Of a stretch of 64,000 nt of DNA, positions 1 to 7,430 are shown piece by piece; the stretch's first letter is position 1, and each line of letters begins with the position of its first letter. The translations under genes and the position numbers were made by a program. This DNA comes from Paenibacillus lycopersici (lineage in GTDB: Bacteria; Bacillota; Bacilli; Paenibacillales; Paenibacillaceae), in NCBI RefSeq assembly GCF_010119935.1, contig NZ_CP048209.1, positions 1,607,501 through 1,671,500 of the forward strand, given 5' to 3'. Under the pieces are notes generated by a model that saw only the letters and a program-made list of their open reading frames with translations, had not been told where the DNA came from and did not search any database.

Positions 1-909
1 TTCGGCGTCCTTGCAAGCGCGGATCCGCGCCGGATTGATCGTGCCGATCACCGGCTGAATGCCGGCCGGGTGCATCATGAGCCAGGCGAGCACGATGGCT
101 TCCGGCGTCGTGTGCAGCCGCTCGGCGTAGTCGGCGACGAGCTTCGCCGTCTTGACGACGGCTTCGCTCTGGCCGTCCAGCGAACGGCCGGAAAGCCAGC
201 CCTGCGCGAGCGGTCCCCACGATTGCAGCTGAATGTTCTCGAGGCGGCAGTATTCCAGCGTGCCTTCCGGGAACACGTTGGCGCGCGCCGCCTCCTGGTT
301 CACCGTGACGCCCGTATCGACGAAGCCGGTTTTGAGCAGGCTCATCTCCAGCTGATTGACGATGAACGGCTCGTCGGCGTAGGCGGACAGCAGGCGGATC
401 TGCCCTTGGCTCATGTTGGATACGCCGAAATGACGCACTTTGCCGGACGATTTCAGCTTGCCGATGGCGCTTGCCACTTCCTCGGGGTCGACGAGCGGAT
501 CCGGACGGTGCAGCAGCAGAATGTCCAGATACTCGATACCGAGACGCTCCAGGATGCCGTCGACGCTGCGCAAAATATGCGATTCCGAGAAATCGTAGCG
601 AGCCGGCTCGCCTTCATCCGCCATGCGGATGCCGCATTTGGATTGCAGAATGATCGACTCCCGCAGCGACGGACGTTCCTTCATCACTTGGCTGAAGACG
701 CGTTCCGCCTTGCCGCGCGTGTAGATATCCGCATGATCGAACATGTTGATGCCGATTTCGAGCGCCGCTTCCAGCGCTTCTTGACCTTCCTTATAATGTT
801 CAGCCGTGATGGGATTTCGGGCGTCCCAGTCGCCGCCGAGGCGCATGCAGCCGAGCACGAGCCGGCTTGCGGGGATGCCCCGTGTTTGAAGCGGAATTGG
901 TTTCGTCAT
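1..909 (-). CDS. Aldo/keto reductase, YdhF-like (3' end beyond window)
   Basis: NAD(P)H-dependent aldo/keto reductase of the (alpha/beta)8 barrel superfamily, probably cytosolic; substrate unknown. About 303 codons are visible from an ATG at 909 preceded by TGGAGGG; the C-terminus lies left of base 1. The translation shows the family signatures: FDHADIY near residue 60 with the catalytic Tyr, QSKCGI near residue 90 with the catalytic Lys, LDILLLHRPDP with the active-site His, then GKVRHFGVSN and VNQLEMS. DHADIY, SKCGI and HRPDPL together point to the E. coli YdhF-type subgroup (established family knowledge). It runs divergently from the small secreted-protein gene at 1344. Confidence 0.9.
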   Translation of the reverse strand, partial: MTKPIPLQTRGIPASRLVLGCMRLGGDWDARNPITAEHYKEGQEALEAALEIGINMFDHADIYTRGKAERVFSQVMKERPSLRESIILQSKCGIRMADEGEPARYDFSESHILRSVDGILERLGIEYLDILLLHRPDPLVDPEEVASAIGKLKSSGKVRHFGVSNMSQGQIRLLSAYADEPFIVNQLEMSLLKTGFVDTGVTVNQEAARANVFPEGTLEYCRLENIQLQSWGPLAQGWLSGRSLDGQSEAVVKTAKLVADYAERLHTTPEAIVLAWLMMHPAGIQPVIGTINPARIRACKDAE

Positions 910-1343
910 AGAGCCCTCCATGAATGGTTTTTTGAAATCAACCACGTATGCTGCAAGCGTGATCTGTGTGCATGTCCCATTATGAATCAGCCGGCCGGGG
1001 TTGAGAAGTAGTGAAAATAGGGTTATGTACGGATCGGAAGTATACCTACTTAGCCAAAGTATAGCGTCTGAAGCGCAGGCCTCGGCAGTTCGCAGAAGGC
1101 TGGACGCGTCATGATCAGGCTGCCTCGTCTGACGGCTGGGGAATAGCGGAAGCGGCCGGATCCCGGTCGGATGCATCCTGTTGCTGCCTCGTCTGACGGC
1201 TGCTGAATCGCGGAAGCGGCTAGTCCCGGTCGGGCGAAGCTTCGAATAACGTCGAAATTGATTTGCTGCCGCAAATAGGAAACTAGACTATAATGAGAGC
1301 GGATTATCCGGTATACATACGATCGGGGAAGGCAGTGGTTTAT
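910..1343. other. Divergent intergenic region with a two-copy direct repeat
   Basis: This 434-base gap separates two divergent genes. It holds two direct copies of a roughly 52-bp segment, 1119-1170 and 1183-1234, both starting GCTGCCTCGTCTGACGGCTG and ending CCCGGTCGG with a few differences. A good -10 hexamer TATAAT lies at 1289-1294, 50 bases before the downstream gene, but no convincing -35 is visible. Short open frames crossing the repeat look spurious. Confidence 0.6.
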
Positions 1344-1772
1344 ATGAAGAAGGCAAGAAGCATGTTCCTGCTCCTGCTCCTCCTGCTGCTGGCGGCGCAG
1401 CCTGCCGCGGCGGCGTCCAAGACGAGCCAGACGAGCAAGATCCGAATTACGTTTGCCAGCGCGGATCTCGTGGCGAACAATCATGTCGGCAACGAATGGT
1501 GGACGGGCGGGTACGTCAACGGCAAGGAAATCGCGGAAGGCAGCTCCGTGACCTTAACCGTCAAGCCGACCGACGTCATCAAGCTGAAAGCAGAGGCGCA
1601 AGAGCAGGATAAGTACCCGGATAACGGTCAAGCCAATGCCTCCGTCAAGGCGTCCTCCATCACGAAAACGACGGACAAGACGTTGACCGTAAACGTCGTC
1701 GAGAACCGCGGCCGCTATTCGGGCAATACCGCCAAATGGTCGTTCACGTTCAAGATTCAGAAGGTTTCCTGA
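1344..1772 (+). CDS. Small secreted protein of unknown function
   Basis: 142 residues. The N-terminus MKKARSMFLLLLLLLLAAQP is a clear Sec signal peptide, with probable cleavage after the Ala-rich AAAA segment near residue 24. The mature part is mostly beta-prone and contains EWWTGGYVNGKEI and a ...KWSFTFKIQ end, suggesting a small extracellular beta-sandwich; no catalytic motif is seen. I chose ATG 1344 over the upstream in-frame ATG 1293 because it places the signal peptide at the N-terminus, although only weak GGGGAAGG precedes it. I do not recognise the family. Confidence 0.75.
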   Translation: MKKARSMFLLLLLLLLAAQPAAAASKTSQTSKIRITFASADLVANNHVGNEWWTGGYVNGKEIAEGSSVTLTVKPTDVIKLKAEAQEQDKYPDNGQANASVKASSITKTTDKTLTVNVVENRGRYSGNTAKWSFTFKIQKVS

Positions 1773-1796
1773 GGTTAACGTTTGGCAATGTAAAAA

Positions 1797-1848
1797 AAGC
1801 AAAAAGCGGCAAGAATCCGGCATTCTGGATTGCATGCCGCCTTTTTCG
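1797..1848 (+). terminator. Probable rho-independent terminator of the secreted-protein gene
   Basis: GCGGC and GCCGC arms enclose an AT-rich loop and are followed by CTTTTT, 25-75 bases after the stop codon. The stem is short. Confidence 0.45.
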
Positions 1849-1910
1849 TTCGGCACTTCGCGCAGCTCCCTGCGCGAAGCGTGACGGCACATGACGGCTG
1901 TCAACTTCAT
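1849..1910 (+). repeat. 62-bp dispersed hairpin repeat, copy 1
   Basis: It matches 2397-2458 at about 57 of 62 positions. Its core is a perfect inverted repeat, CTTCGCGCAG ctcc CTGCGCGAAG (1856-1879), followed by a shared ATGACGGCTGTCAAC tail. Confidence 0.8.
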
Positions 1911-2050
1911 TACTAGCGGCAATACCAAATTGGGCACAGGTAAGGAAGACGATCGACGAAGCGAAAGCGAATAAGGTCGGGCAGCGGTTACGGATCGTAT
2001 GCGGAGAAGGACGGAGAGAGAGGGGGCGGTCGGTCGCAGATATGGCGGCG

Positions 2051-2175
2051 GACACAGAATCCGTTATTTGCCTTGAAAGTCTCATATCACATTTAATTCC
2101 AGGCAATAGCGAATCCTGTGTCCGTCCAATATGGAAAAGAGGCCAATTTTGCCGAAATAGCGGATCTCCTGTCCG
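2051..2175. repeat. Three-copy motif cluster (one inverted, two direct), cluster A1
   Basis: Three 20-bp relatives of AATAGCGGATCCTCTGTCCG are present: an inverted copy at 2051-2070 and direct copies at 2105-2124 and 2156-2175. The same arrangement recurs at 26802-26929 with identical 51-bp spacing of the direct copies. The inverted copy can pair with either direct copy. Confidence 0.75.
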
Positions 2176-2308
2176 AGCCTGGACAAGCGGGTAGCCTGAC
2201 AATCAATCGGTCTTCTACTACTTGTCTCGTCATGGCGCGGAGTGCCGGCGGCCCGCGAGCCAAGCACGCCCCCGCGAGCCAAACGTTCCGCGAGCCAAGC
2301 GTCCCCTG

Positions 2309-2340
2309 CCCCGCACCTGTCGTGATGCGGGGAGCTTTTG
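2309..2340 (+). terminator. Terminator-like hairpin
   Basis: Perfect 7-bp arms CCCCGCA (2309-2315) and TGCGGGG (2326-2332) are followed by AGCTTTT. No gene on the plus strand lies just upstream, so its role is uncertain. Confidence 0.4.
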
Positions 2341-2396
2341 CATGACGCTGGCCAGGAATGCATGCGGCGCGCCTGGCAGGGGAAGCGTCCGATCAT

Positions 2397-2458
2397 TTCG
2401 GCACTTCGCGCAGCTCCCTGCGCGAAGTGCGATGGCGCATGACGGCTGTCAACCTCAT
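2397..2458 (+). repeat. 62-bp dispersed hairpin repeat, copy 2
   Basis: Partner of 1849-1910. Here the palindrome extends to 13-bp perfect arms, GCACTTCGCGCAG and CTGCGCGAAGTGC, around a CTCC loop (2401-2430). Confidence 0.8.
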
Positions 2459-2472
2459 ACCCGCCGTTCCTA

Positions 2473-2520
2473 TTGATAATCGCCCGTTTCAGTTATACAC
2501 TATACGAATCACTGATACAT
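2473..2520 (+). promoter_or_regulatory. Candidate promoter and operator half-site of the GntR/LacI regulator
   Basis: TTGATA (2473-2478), a 17-bp spacer and TACACT (2496-2501) resemble a sigma-A promoter. Just downstream, TCACTGATACAT (2509-2520) matches 11 of 12 bases of the operator-like palindrome at 4767-4782, suggesting autoregulation. Confidence 0.45.
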
Positions 2521-2548
2521 GGGAACTGCAGCAAGGGGGCTTCAGGCA

Positions 2549-3709
2549 TTGAACGGGAACGAACAGACAGAGAAGCTACGGAATCAAGGCAAATCAGGCA
2601 CGCAGGAGAAGCTCGTCAAAGGGCCGTTCGCGCTCTACGAGCAGATGCGGCTCAAAATCATGGAGCTGATCGAGGAGCGCGGACTGCGGCCGCATGACCC
2701 GGTGCCTTCGGAAGGGGAACTGGCCGACATGTTCGGGGTCAGCCGCCGGACGAGCAAGGAGGCGCTGCTGGCGCTGGCGAAGGAGGGCGTCGTCTATCGG
2801 ATGCCGCGCCGGGGGACGTTCCTGGCCGAGCGCGGGGAAGGCGGCGAGCCGCCGGAGCGGCGGCAGGGGCGGATGGTCGCGATGGTCGTGCCGGCAATCG
2901 ACGATTTCGTCGGCCAGATCATTACCGCCGCGCTGCCGGCTGCGCAATCGGCGGGCTGCGAGCTTCTGATCCGCGTTGCCGGGGACGATCACGAGCGGGA
3001 AGAAGCGCTGCTGCGCGAGCTGTCGGAGGACAAGGCCATCAGCGGCATCATCCTGTTCCCTGGCGACAGGCGGGCTTGCGGCCATCAAGTGCTGCGCCTC
3101 CATCTGGCGCATTACCCGATCGTTATTATCGACCGGGCATTCCGGGAGCTCAATCTCGCGAACGTATGCCATGACCATTACGGCGGCGCTTACGAATTGA
3201 CGCGGTATCTAATCGAAGCGGGACATGCGCAAATCGGCTTCGTCTCCGAGGAGATGGCCGGCGTCATGAGCCGCGAGGAGCGCTATCAGGGTTATATGCA
3301 GGCGCATCTGGACGCGGGCTTGTCCCTGGACCGGGCGCTGATCTATTCGGATTACAGCAACGCGGAAGCCGATCTTGAAGCGTTCATACGCGGAGCGGCC
3401 GCAATGACGGCGGTATTCTGCTCCAACGATTACGTGGCGCTTGAAGTGATGAAGACCGCGCACCGTCTCGGCATCGAGGTGCCGAAGCGGCTGTCCGTCG
3501 CGGGCTTCACCGATTCCCGCATGAACGGCTTGCTGCCGGTGCCGCTGACGAGCGTCCGGAAACCGGCCGGCGAGCTGGGACGAGCGTGCATCGACCTGCT
3601 GATGCGCATGATCGACGCGCCTCCAGGCACGGATATCCCGTCCGTGAAGCTGCCGACGAAGCTGATCGTGCGGGAAAGCGTCATTGCGAGAGAGCTGCAG
3701 CGGCGGTAA
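2549..3709 (+). CDS. GntR-LacI chimeric transcriptional regulator (AraR-like architecture)
   Basis: 386 residues. An N-terminal winged helix of GntR type (about residues 27-92: ALYEQMRLKIMELIEERG, then PSEGELADMFGVSRRT and MPRRGTFLAE) is followed by a LacI/periplasmic-binding-like effector domain (about 105-375, with MVAMVVPAIDDFVGQ and VPKRLSVAGFTDS). This is the architecture of B. subtilis AraR-type sugar-responsive repressors (family knowledge); the ligand is unknown. I chose TTG 2549 because AAGGGGG (2533-2539) sits 9 bases ahead; an in-frame ATG at 2519 would precede that ribosome site. It probably controls the sugar locus at 4844-12490, because a palindrome before that locus resembles a sequence in this gene's own promoter (inference). 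Confidence 0.88.
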   Translation: MNGNEQTEKLRNQGKSGTQEKLVKGPFALYEQMRLKIMELIEERGLRPHDPVPSEGELADMFGVSRRTSKEALLALAKEGVVYRMPRRGTFLAERGEGGEPPERRQGRMVAMVVPAIDDFVGQIITAALPAAQSAGCELLIRVAGDDHEREEALLRELSEDKAISGIILFPGDRRACGHQVLRLHLAHYPIVIIDRAFRELNLANVCHDHYGGAYELTRYLIEAGHAQIGFVSEEMAGVMSREERYQGYMQAHLDAGLSLDRALIYSDYSNAEADLEAFIRGAAAMTAVFCSNDYVALEVMKTAHRLGIEVPKRLSVAGFTDSRMNGLLPVPLTSVRKPAGELGRACIDLLMRMIDAPPGTDIPSVKLPTKLIVRESVIARELQRR

Positions 3710-3913
3710 CGGGGGAATAAGCGAGGGGAACGCTTGGAATTTGCTGGCTGGCACTGCCGGTCGTTTGGCGGAGGTTGTTGATTCGTGGGCATGCGTTGCG
3801 TGCTTACGTACTTGCGTAATCCCGCGCTCGCGCCGCTGGCCGCCTCAGGCGTTGCAGCCCTCGCGAACGCCAGATTCGCCGCTCCGACCGGGCAAGCCTG
3901 CATGCATGCGGGG

Positions 3914-4381
3914 TTATTTCCAGAACTGCCACCATTTCTTCTTCGCCCGGCTATGTTCGCGCAGCATGCGCAGCGTGCTCGTCCAATAGCGGAGTCTTTC
4001 GGAGGGATCGGCGCCGAAATCGATTTCTTCTTCGTCGGCGGCGCGCCAGCCGGTGCGATCATGCAGCATCCGGATGACCGCGAAGGCCTCCTCGCTGCCC
4101 GAAATCGACAGGTATAGGACGCGGATATCGGCCGCTTCCGGCAGGAAGAACGTGACGGCGTAGTCGTCCGTGAACAAATAGCCTTCGCGAGATGCTTCGA
4201 AGTCCGAGAAATCCGCTTCAGGGAAAATCGACTGCAACCGGGCGGCGATCTCCTCCGGGGCACCGAGCGGATCCAGCTGATCCCGGTATGCCGACGTTCC
4301 GTCCTCTTCTTCCTCTCCCAGAAGATCGAGATCGGCCATCATGCCGGACGGAAGCTTGAAAAACATGACGTCATAGCTCAA
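3914..4381 (-). CDS. Conserved-looking cytosolic protein of unknown function
   Basis: 155 residues, acidic in the first third, with a mixed alpha/beta pattern, no signal peptide and no membrane segment. It starts MSYDVMFFKLPSG and ends with a basic, aromatic tail (KKKWWQFWK). A central segment reads TDDYAVTFFLPEAADIRVLYLSISG. Start openings like this occur in small toxin/immunity-associated proteins, but I see nothing that establishes such a role. It runs with the small membrane-protein gene at 4430 and convergently with the regulator at 2549. Confidence 0.7.
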   Translation of the reverse strand: MSYDVMFFKLPSGMMADLDLLGEEEEDGTSAYRDQLDPLGAPEEIAARLQSIFPEADFSDFEASREGYLFTDDYAVTFFLPEAADIRVLYLSISGSEEAFAVIRMLHDRTGWRAADEEEIDFGADPSERLRYWTSTLRMLREHSRAKKKWWQFWK

Positions 4382-4429
4382 TGGCGTACCTGCTTTTCTG
4401 CAAGATATACGGTTCGCTGCCGGAACCGA

Positions 4430-4636
4430 TTACCGCCGCTTCAGTTTCGCGAGCAGCGTCGCCGCATTGAGAATCGTCATGACGAACAGCGCGATATCCA
4501 CCGACATCATCCAGTTGAGATGCTGGCTGTTCTTGTTCGTTTCAAGGACATAGGCGGTTGACAGCGAGACGGCCAGAAACAACAAGCCGCTTGCCAGAAC
4601 GATAATGGCTCTGCTCTTAATCGAAGGATGAAGCAT
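4430..4636 (-). CDS. Small two-helix membrane protein
   Basis: 68 residues with two hydrophobic segments, about 9-27 (AIIVLASGLLFLAVSLSTA) and 43-60 (MSVDIALFVMTILNAATLL), and a basic C-terminus (KLKRR). GGAGGTCCCT precedes the ATG at 4636. It lies directly upstream of the 3914-4381 gene on the same strand with a 48-base gap and may form an operon with it. Function unknown. Confidence 0.7.
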   Translation of the reverse strand: MLHPSIKSRAIIVLASGLLFLAVSLSTAYVLETNKNSQHLNWMMSVDIALFVMTILNAATLLAKLKRR

Positions 4637-4707
4637 AGGGACCTCCTTGCGGTATGAAGTGAATTAGGTTGATTTTAACATAATAGGACAGCCCGTTCCT
4701 AATGAGT

Positions 4708-4730
4708 CCGGCCGCGTGCCGGGCTTTTTT
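4708..4730 (+). terminator. Rho-independent terminator-like hairpin
   Basis: CCGGC (4708-4712) and GCCGG (4718-4722) are followed by GC and six T. It lies 30 bases upstream of the promoter at 4762 and may insulate it. Confidence 0.5.
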
Positions 4731-4761
4731 GCGTTTCTGCGAGGACGTTCGAAAAAATGAA

Positions 4762-4790
4762 TTGAATGTGTCACTGACACATAATAGTAT
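4762..4790 (+). promoter_or_regulatory. Promoter with operator palindrome for the sugar locus
   Basis: -35 TTGAAT (4762-4767), 17-bp spacer, -10 TAGTAT (4785-4790). The spacer contains a perfect 15-bp palindrome, TGTGTCA-C-TGACACA (4767-4781), ideally placed for repression. Its right half resembles a sequence near 2509 in the promoter of the GntR/LacI gene. Confidence 0.6.
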
Positions 4791-4843
4791 TAGATTATGT
4801 ATTAGGAGTTCAATTGGTTTGTCCACAAGGAGAGATGAGCGGA

Positions 4844-5746
4844 ATGGCCGTCGATTTGAAACTTGGCATCAATTTGGGGTTTGCCGTCAACAAGTACGTG
4901 GAGCCGCATGTGTGGGCCCGCATCGTGGCGGAGGAGCTGGGACTGACGTATGTCCAGTTCGTCGCGGATTTGCTGAACGCGTTCCTGCCGGAAGCGATCA
5001 TCCAGCGGCAATTGGAGCAGATTCAGGAAAATACGGCGAAATACGGCCTGCAGATCACAAGCACGTTCACGAGCTCGTTCACGCGGGTGAATCATTTCAT
5101 GCATCCCGACGCGGATACGCGCCGCACGTGGCTGGACTGGTTCAAACGGTTCGTCGACATGTCGGCCGCGATGGGCGCGCAATCGACGGGGAGCCATTTC
5201 GGCATCTTGACGTTCGCCGACTACGACGATCCGGCGCGCCGCGAATTCATCATCGGCGAAGCGCTGAAGCATTGGCGCGAGCTGAGCTGGTATGCGAAGG
5301 ACAAGGGCATGGCGTACCTAACCTTCGAGCCGATGTCCATCCCGCGCGAGATGGCCAATACGGTCGAGGACGCGAAGGAGCTGCTGGAACGGCTGAACGA
5401 AGGCGCGGGCATTCCGTTCAAGCTCGTGCTCGACGTCGGGCATGCGCCGCATCCCAATGACCGCGACCCGTACCGCTGGGTGCGCGAGCTGGGCAAGGTG
5501 TCGCCGATCATCCATATCCAGCAGACGGAGATGAACCACAGCCGCCACTGGCCGTTCACCGAAGAGTACAACGCCCTCGGCATCATTCACGGCGAGCCGC
5601 TGCTGGAGGCGATTGAAGCGTCGGGGGCGGAGGAAGCCGAACTGGTCTTCGAGCTTTCGCACCGCGAGGCGTGGTCGACGGAATTCCGCATCATCGAGGA
5701 TCACAAAGCATCCGTCGACTACTGGCGGCAATTCGTTCGGAAATAA
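4844..5746 (+). CDS. Sugar phosphate isomerase/epimerase (xylose-isomerase-like TIM barrel)
   Basis: 300 residues of the AP-endonuclease-2/xylose-isomerase-like TIM-barrel family, which isomerises or epimerises sugars or sugar phosphates with a divalent metal. Diagnostic segments are EPHVWARIVAEELGLTYVQ near the start, GSHFGILTF, AYLTFEPMSIPRE (metal-binding Glu), LVLDVGHAPH (Asp/His), IIHIQQTEMNHSRH and a C-terminal VFELSHREA (Glu). ATG 4844 was chosen because AAGGAGAG ends 10 bases ahead; TTG 4814 and ATG 4835 are possible but poorly spaced. It is the first gene of the regulated sugar locus. The exact substrate cannot be read from the sequence. Confidence 0.85.
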   Translation: MAVDLKLGINLGFAVNKYVEPHVWARIVAEELGLTYVQFVADLLNAFLPEAIIQRQLEQIQENTAKYGLQITSTFTSSFTRVNHFMHPDADTRRTWLDWFKRFVDMSAAMGAQSTGSHFGILTFADYDDPARREFIIGEALKHWRELSWYAKDKGMAYLTFEPMSIPREMANTVEDAKELLERLNEGAGIPFKLVLDVGHAPHPNDRDPYRWVRELGKVSPIIHIQQTEMNHSRHWPFTEEYNALGIIHGEPLLEAIEASGAEEAELVFELSHREAWSTEFRIIEDHKASVDYWRQFVRK

Positions 5747-5760
5747 GGCGGGTGAGCGCA

Positions 5761-6312
5761 ATGAAAGCGACTCCTTCCATCGGGCTGAAAGCGCTGCGGA
5801 TCACGTGTGGTCCGAAAGACGTTCAGCCGCAGGCAAGGCAGGTGTGGCGAGGATGAAAGCAACTCCTTCCATCGGGCTGAAAGCGCTGCGGACCGCGAAT
5901 AGTCCGAAAACCGTTCAGCCGCGGGCTAGGCAGGTGTGGCGAGGATGAAAGCAAGTCATTCCATCGGGCTGAAAGCGCTGCGGACCACGAATAGTCCGAA
6001 AGCCGTTCAGCCGCAGGCAAGGCAGGTGTGGCGAGGATGAAAGCAAGTCATTCCATCGGGCTGAAAGCGCTGCGGACCACGAATAGTCCGAAAGCCGTTC
6101 AGCCGCAGGCAAGGCAGGTGTGGCGAGGATGAAAGCAAGTCATTCCATCGGGCTGAAAGCGCTGCGGACCACGAATAGTCCGAAAGCCGTTCAGCCGCAG
6201 GCAAGGCAGGTGTGGCGAGGATGAAAGCAAGTCATTCCATCGGGCTGAAAGCGCTGCGGACCGCGAATAGTCCGAAAACCGTTCAGCCGCAAGCAAGGCA
6301 GGTGTGTCGAGG
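5761..6312 (+). repeat. Six tandem 92-bp units, each a 31-codon ORF overlapping the next by ATGA
   Basis: Units start at 5761, 5853, 5945, 6037, 6129 and 6221. Units 3, 4 and 5 are identical. Each begins ATGAAAGC, encodes MKA..SIGLKALR...QVWRG-like peptides, and ends GGATGA, so its stop overlaps the start of the next unit. The last stop overlaps the ATG of the dehydrogenase at 6313, which also begins ATGAAAGCAA. Each unit carries a small CGGAC...GTCCG hairpin. Whether the peptides are made is unknown. The array starts 14 bases after the isomerase stop codon. Confidence 0.9.
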
Positions 6313-7368
6313 ATGAAAGCAAACGTGCTCTACGGGCTCGGCGACTTGCGCATCGCGGACATCGACAGGCCCATTCCGGACGCGGGCGAGGTGCTGCTGC
6401 GCATCGGCGCCTGCGGCGTATGCGGCTCCGACATCCCGCGCGTATTCACGAAAGGCACGTACCGGTTCCCGACGGTGCCCGGCCATGAATTCGCGGGGCG
6501 CATCGTCGAGCTCGGCACAGGCGTCGACCCGGCGCTGCTGAACCGCAAAGCGGCCGTCTTCCCGCTTTTGCCGTGCCGCAGCTGTCCGTACTGCGAGATC
6601 GGCGAATTCGCCCTCTGCGACAACTACGATTACATGGGCTCGCGGCGCGATGGCGCGTTCGCCGAATACATCGCCGCGCCGGTGTGGAACCTCGTGCTCG
6701 CACCGGATTCGCTCAGCTTCGAGGAGCTCGCGATGACCGAGCCGGCGGCGGTCGCCGTCCATGCGCTACGGCAGGCGGGTCTCGACATCGGTGACAGCGT
6801 GCTGATCAGCGGCGCTGGCCCGATCGGGCTCATGCTCGCATACTGGTCCCGCGCATGGGGCGCGTCGCGCGTCATGCTGGCTGACGTGGACGAGACGAAG
6901 CTGGCATTCGCGAATGCGCTCGGCTTCGCGGATACGTTCAATCCGCTCCAGGGCAGCGTCGCCGACTGGGCGGCAGGCCTGACCGGCGGCGCCGGCGCGG
7001 ACGTCGCCATCGAAGGCGCCGGCATCTCGGCGTCGTGGGAGAACTGCCTGCGCGCCGTCCGCAAGCTCGGCCGCGTCGTGCTGATGGGCAATCCGGCGGG
7101 CGGCATGGCGCTCTCCCAGGATGGATACTGGGAGATGCTTCGCAAGCAGCTGACCGTCCGCGGCACCTGGAACTCGGCGTACGCCGCATCGCCGCGCAGC
7201 GAATGGCAGCTCGTCGTCGACAGCATGGCCTCCGGCAGGCTAGACCTGAAGCCGCTGATCAGCCACCGCTGCTCGCTCGACGAAGCGTTCGAAGCGCTCC
7301 GCATGATGCGCGACCGGAAGCAGTTCTTCAATAAGGTCATGGTGCTGCCGTCGGGGAATAAGGTGTAG
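6313..7368 (+). CDS. Zinc-dependent medium-chain dehydrogenase (galactitol-1-phosphate/sorbitol dehydrogenase type)
   Basis: 351 residues; oxidises a sugar alcohol or sugar-alcohol phosphate with NAD(P). The GroES-like domain has catalytic-zinc ligands in GACGVCGSDI and PGHEFAGRIVELG and a structural-zinc Cys cluster in CRSCPYCEIGEFALC. The Rossmann domain has GAGPIG (about residue 170). Overall features resemble the GatD group, though the substrate is not proven. GTG 6304 is also in frame, but ATG 6313 aligns with family starts and coincides exactly with the boundary of the 92-bp repeat array. It belongs to the plus-strand sugar locus. Confidence 0.88.
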   Translation: MKANVLYGLGDLRIADIDRPIPDAGEVLLRIGACGVCGSDIPRVFTKGTYRFPTVPGHEFAGRIVELGTGVDPALLNRKAAVFPLLPCRSCPYCEIGEFALCDNYDYMGSRRDGAFAEYIAAPVWNLVLAPDSLSFEELAMTEPAAVAVHALRQAGLDIGDSVLISGAGPIGLMLAYWSRAWGASRVMLADVDETKLAFANALGFADTFNPLQGSVADWAAGLTGGAGADVAIEGAGISASWENCLRAVRKLGRVVLMGNPAGGMALSQDGYWEMLRKQLTVRGTWNSAYAASPRSEWQLVVDSMASGRLDLKPLISHRCSLDEAFEALRMMRDRKQFFNKVMVLPSGNKV

Positions 7369-7430
7369 AAGAAAGGGCTGTTCGCACAGGCGGGTTACTT
7401 ATTAAGGAAATCAGACTTTGCGAACGCACT

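Larger units (their letters stand above)
1773..2548. other. Intergenic region with dispersed repeats and hairpins
   Basis: No credible gene is seen in about 775 bases. The region holds a terminator after the secreted-protein gene, two copies of a 62-bp hairpin repeat (1849-1910 and 2397-2458), a three-copy motif cluster (2051-2175), a short run of GCGAGCCAA-like units (2262-2300), a second terminator-like hairpin (2309-2340) and the promoter region of the regulator at 2549. Confidence 0.7.

Noticed and set aside
1293..1343. Upstream start of the secreted protein
   Set aside because: It would put 17 residues before the signal peptide and begins at the -10 element.
5823..6296. Four 65-codon ORFs on the minus strand of the 92-bp array
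   Set aside because: Mirror frames of the repeat without ribosome sites.
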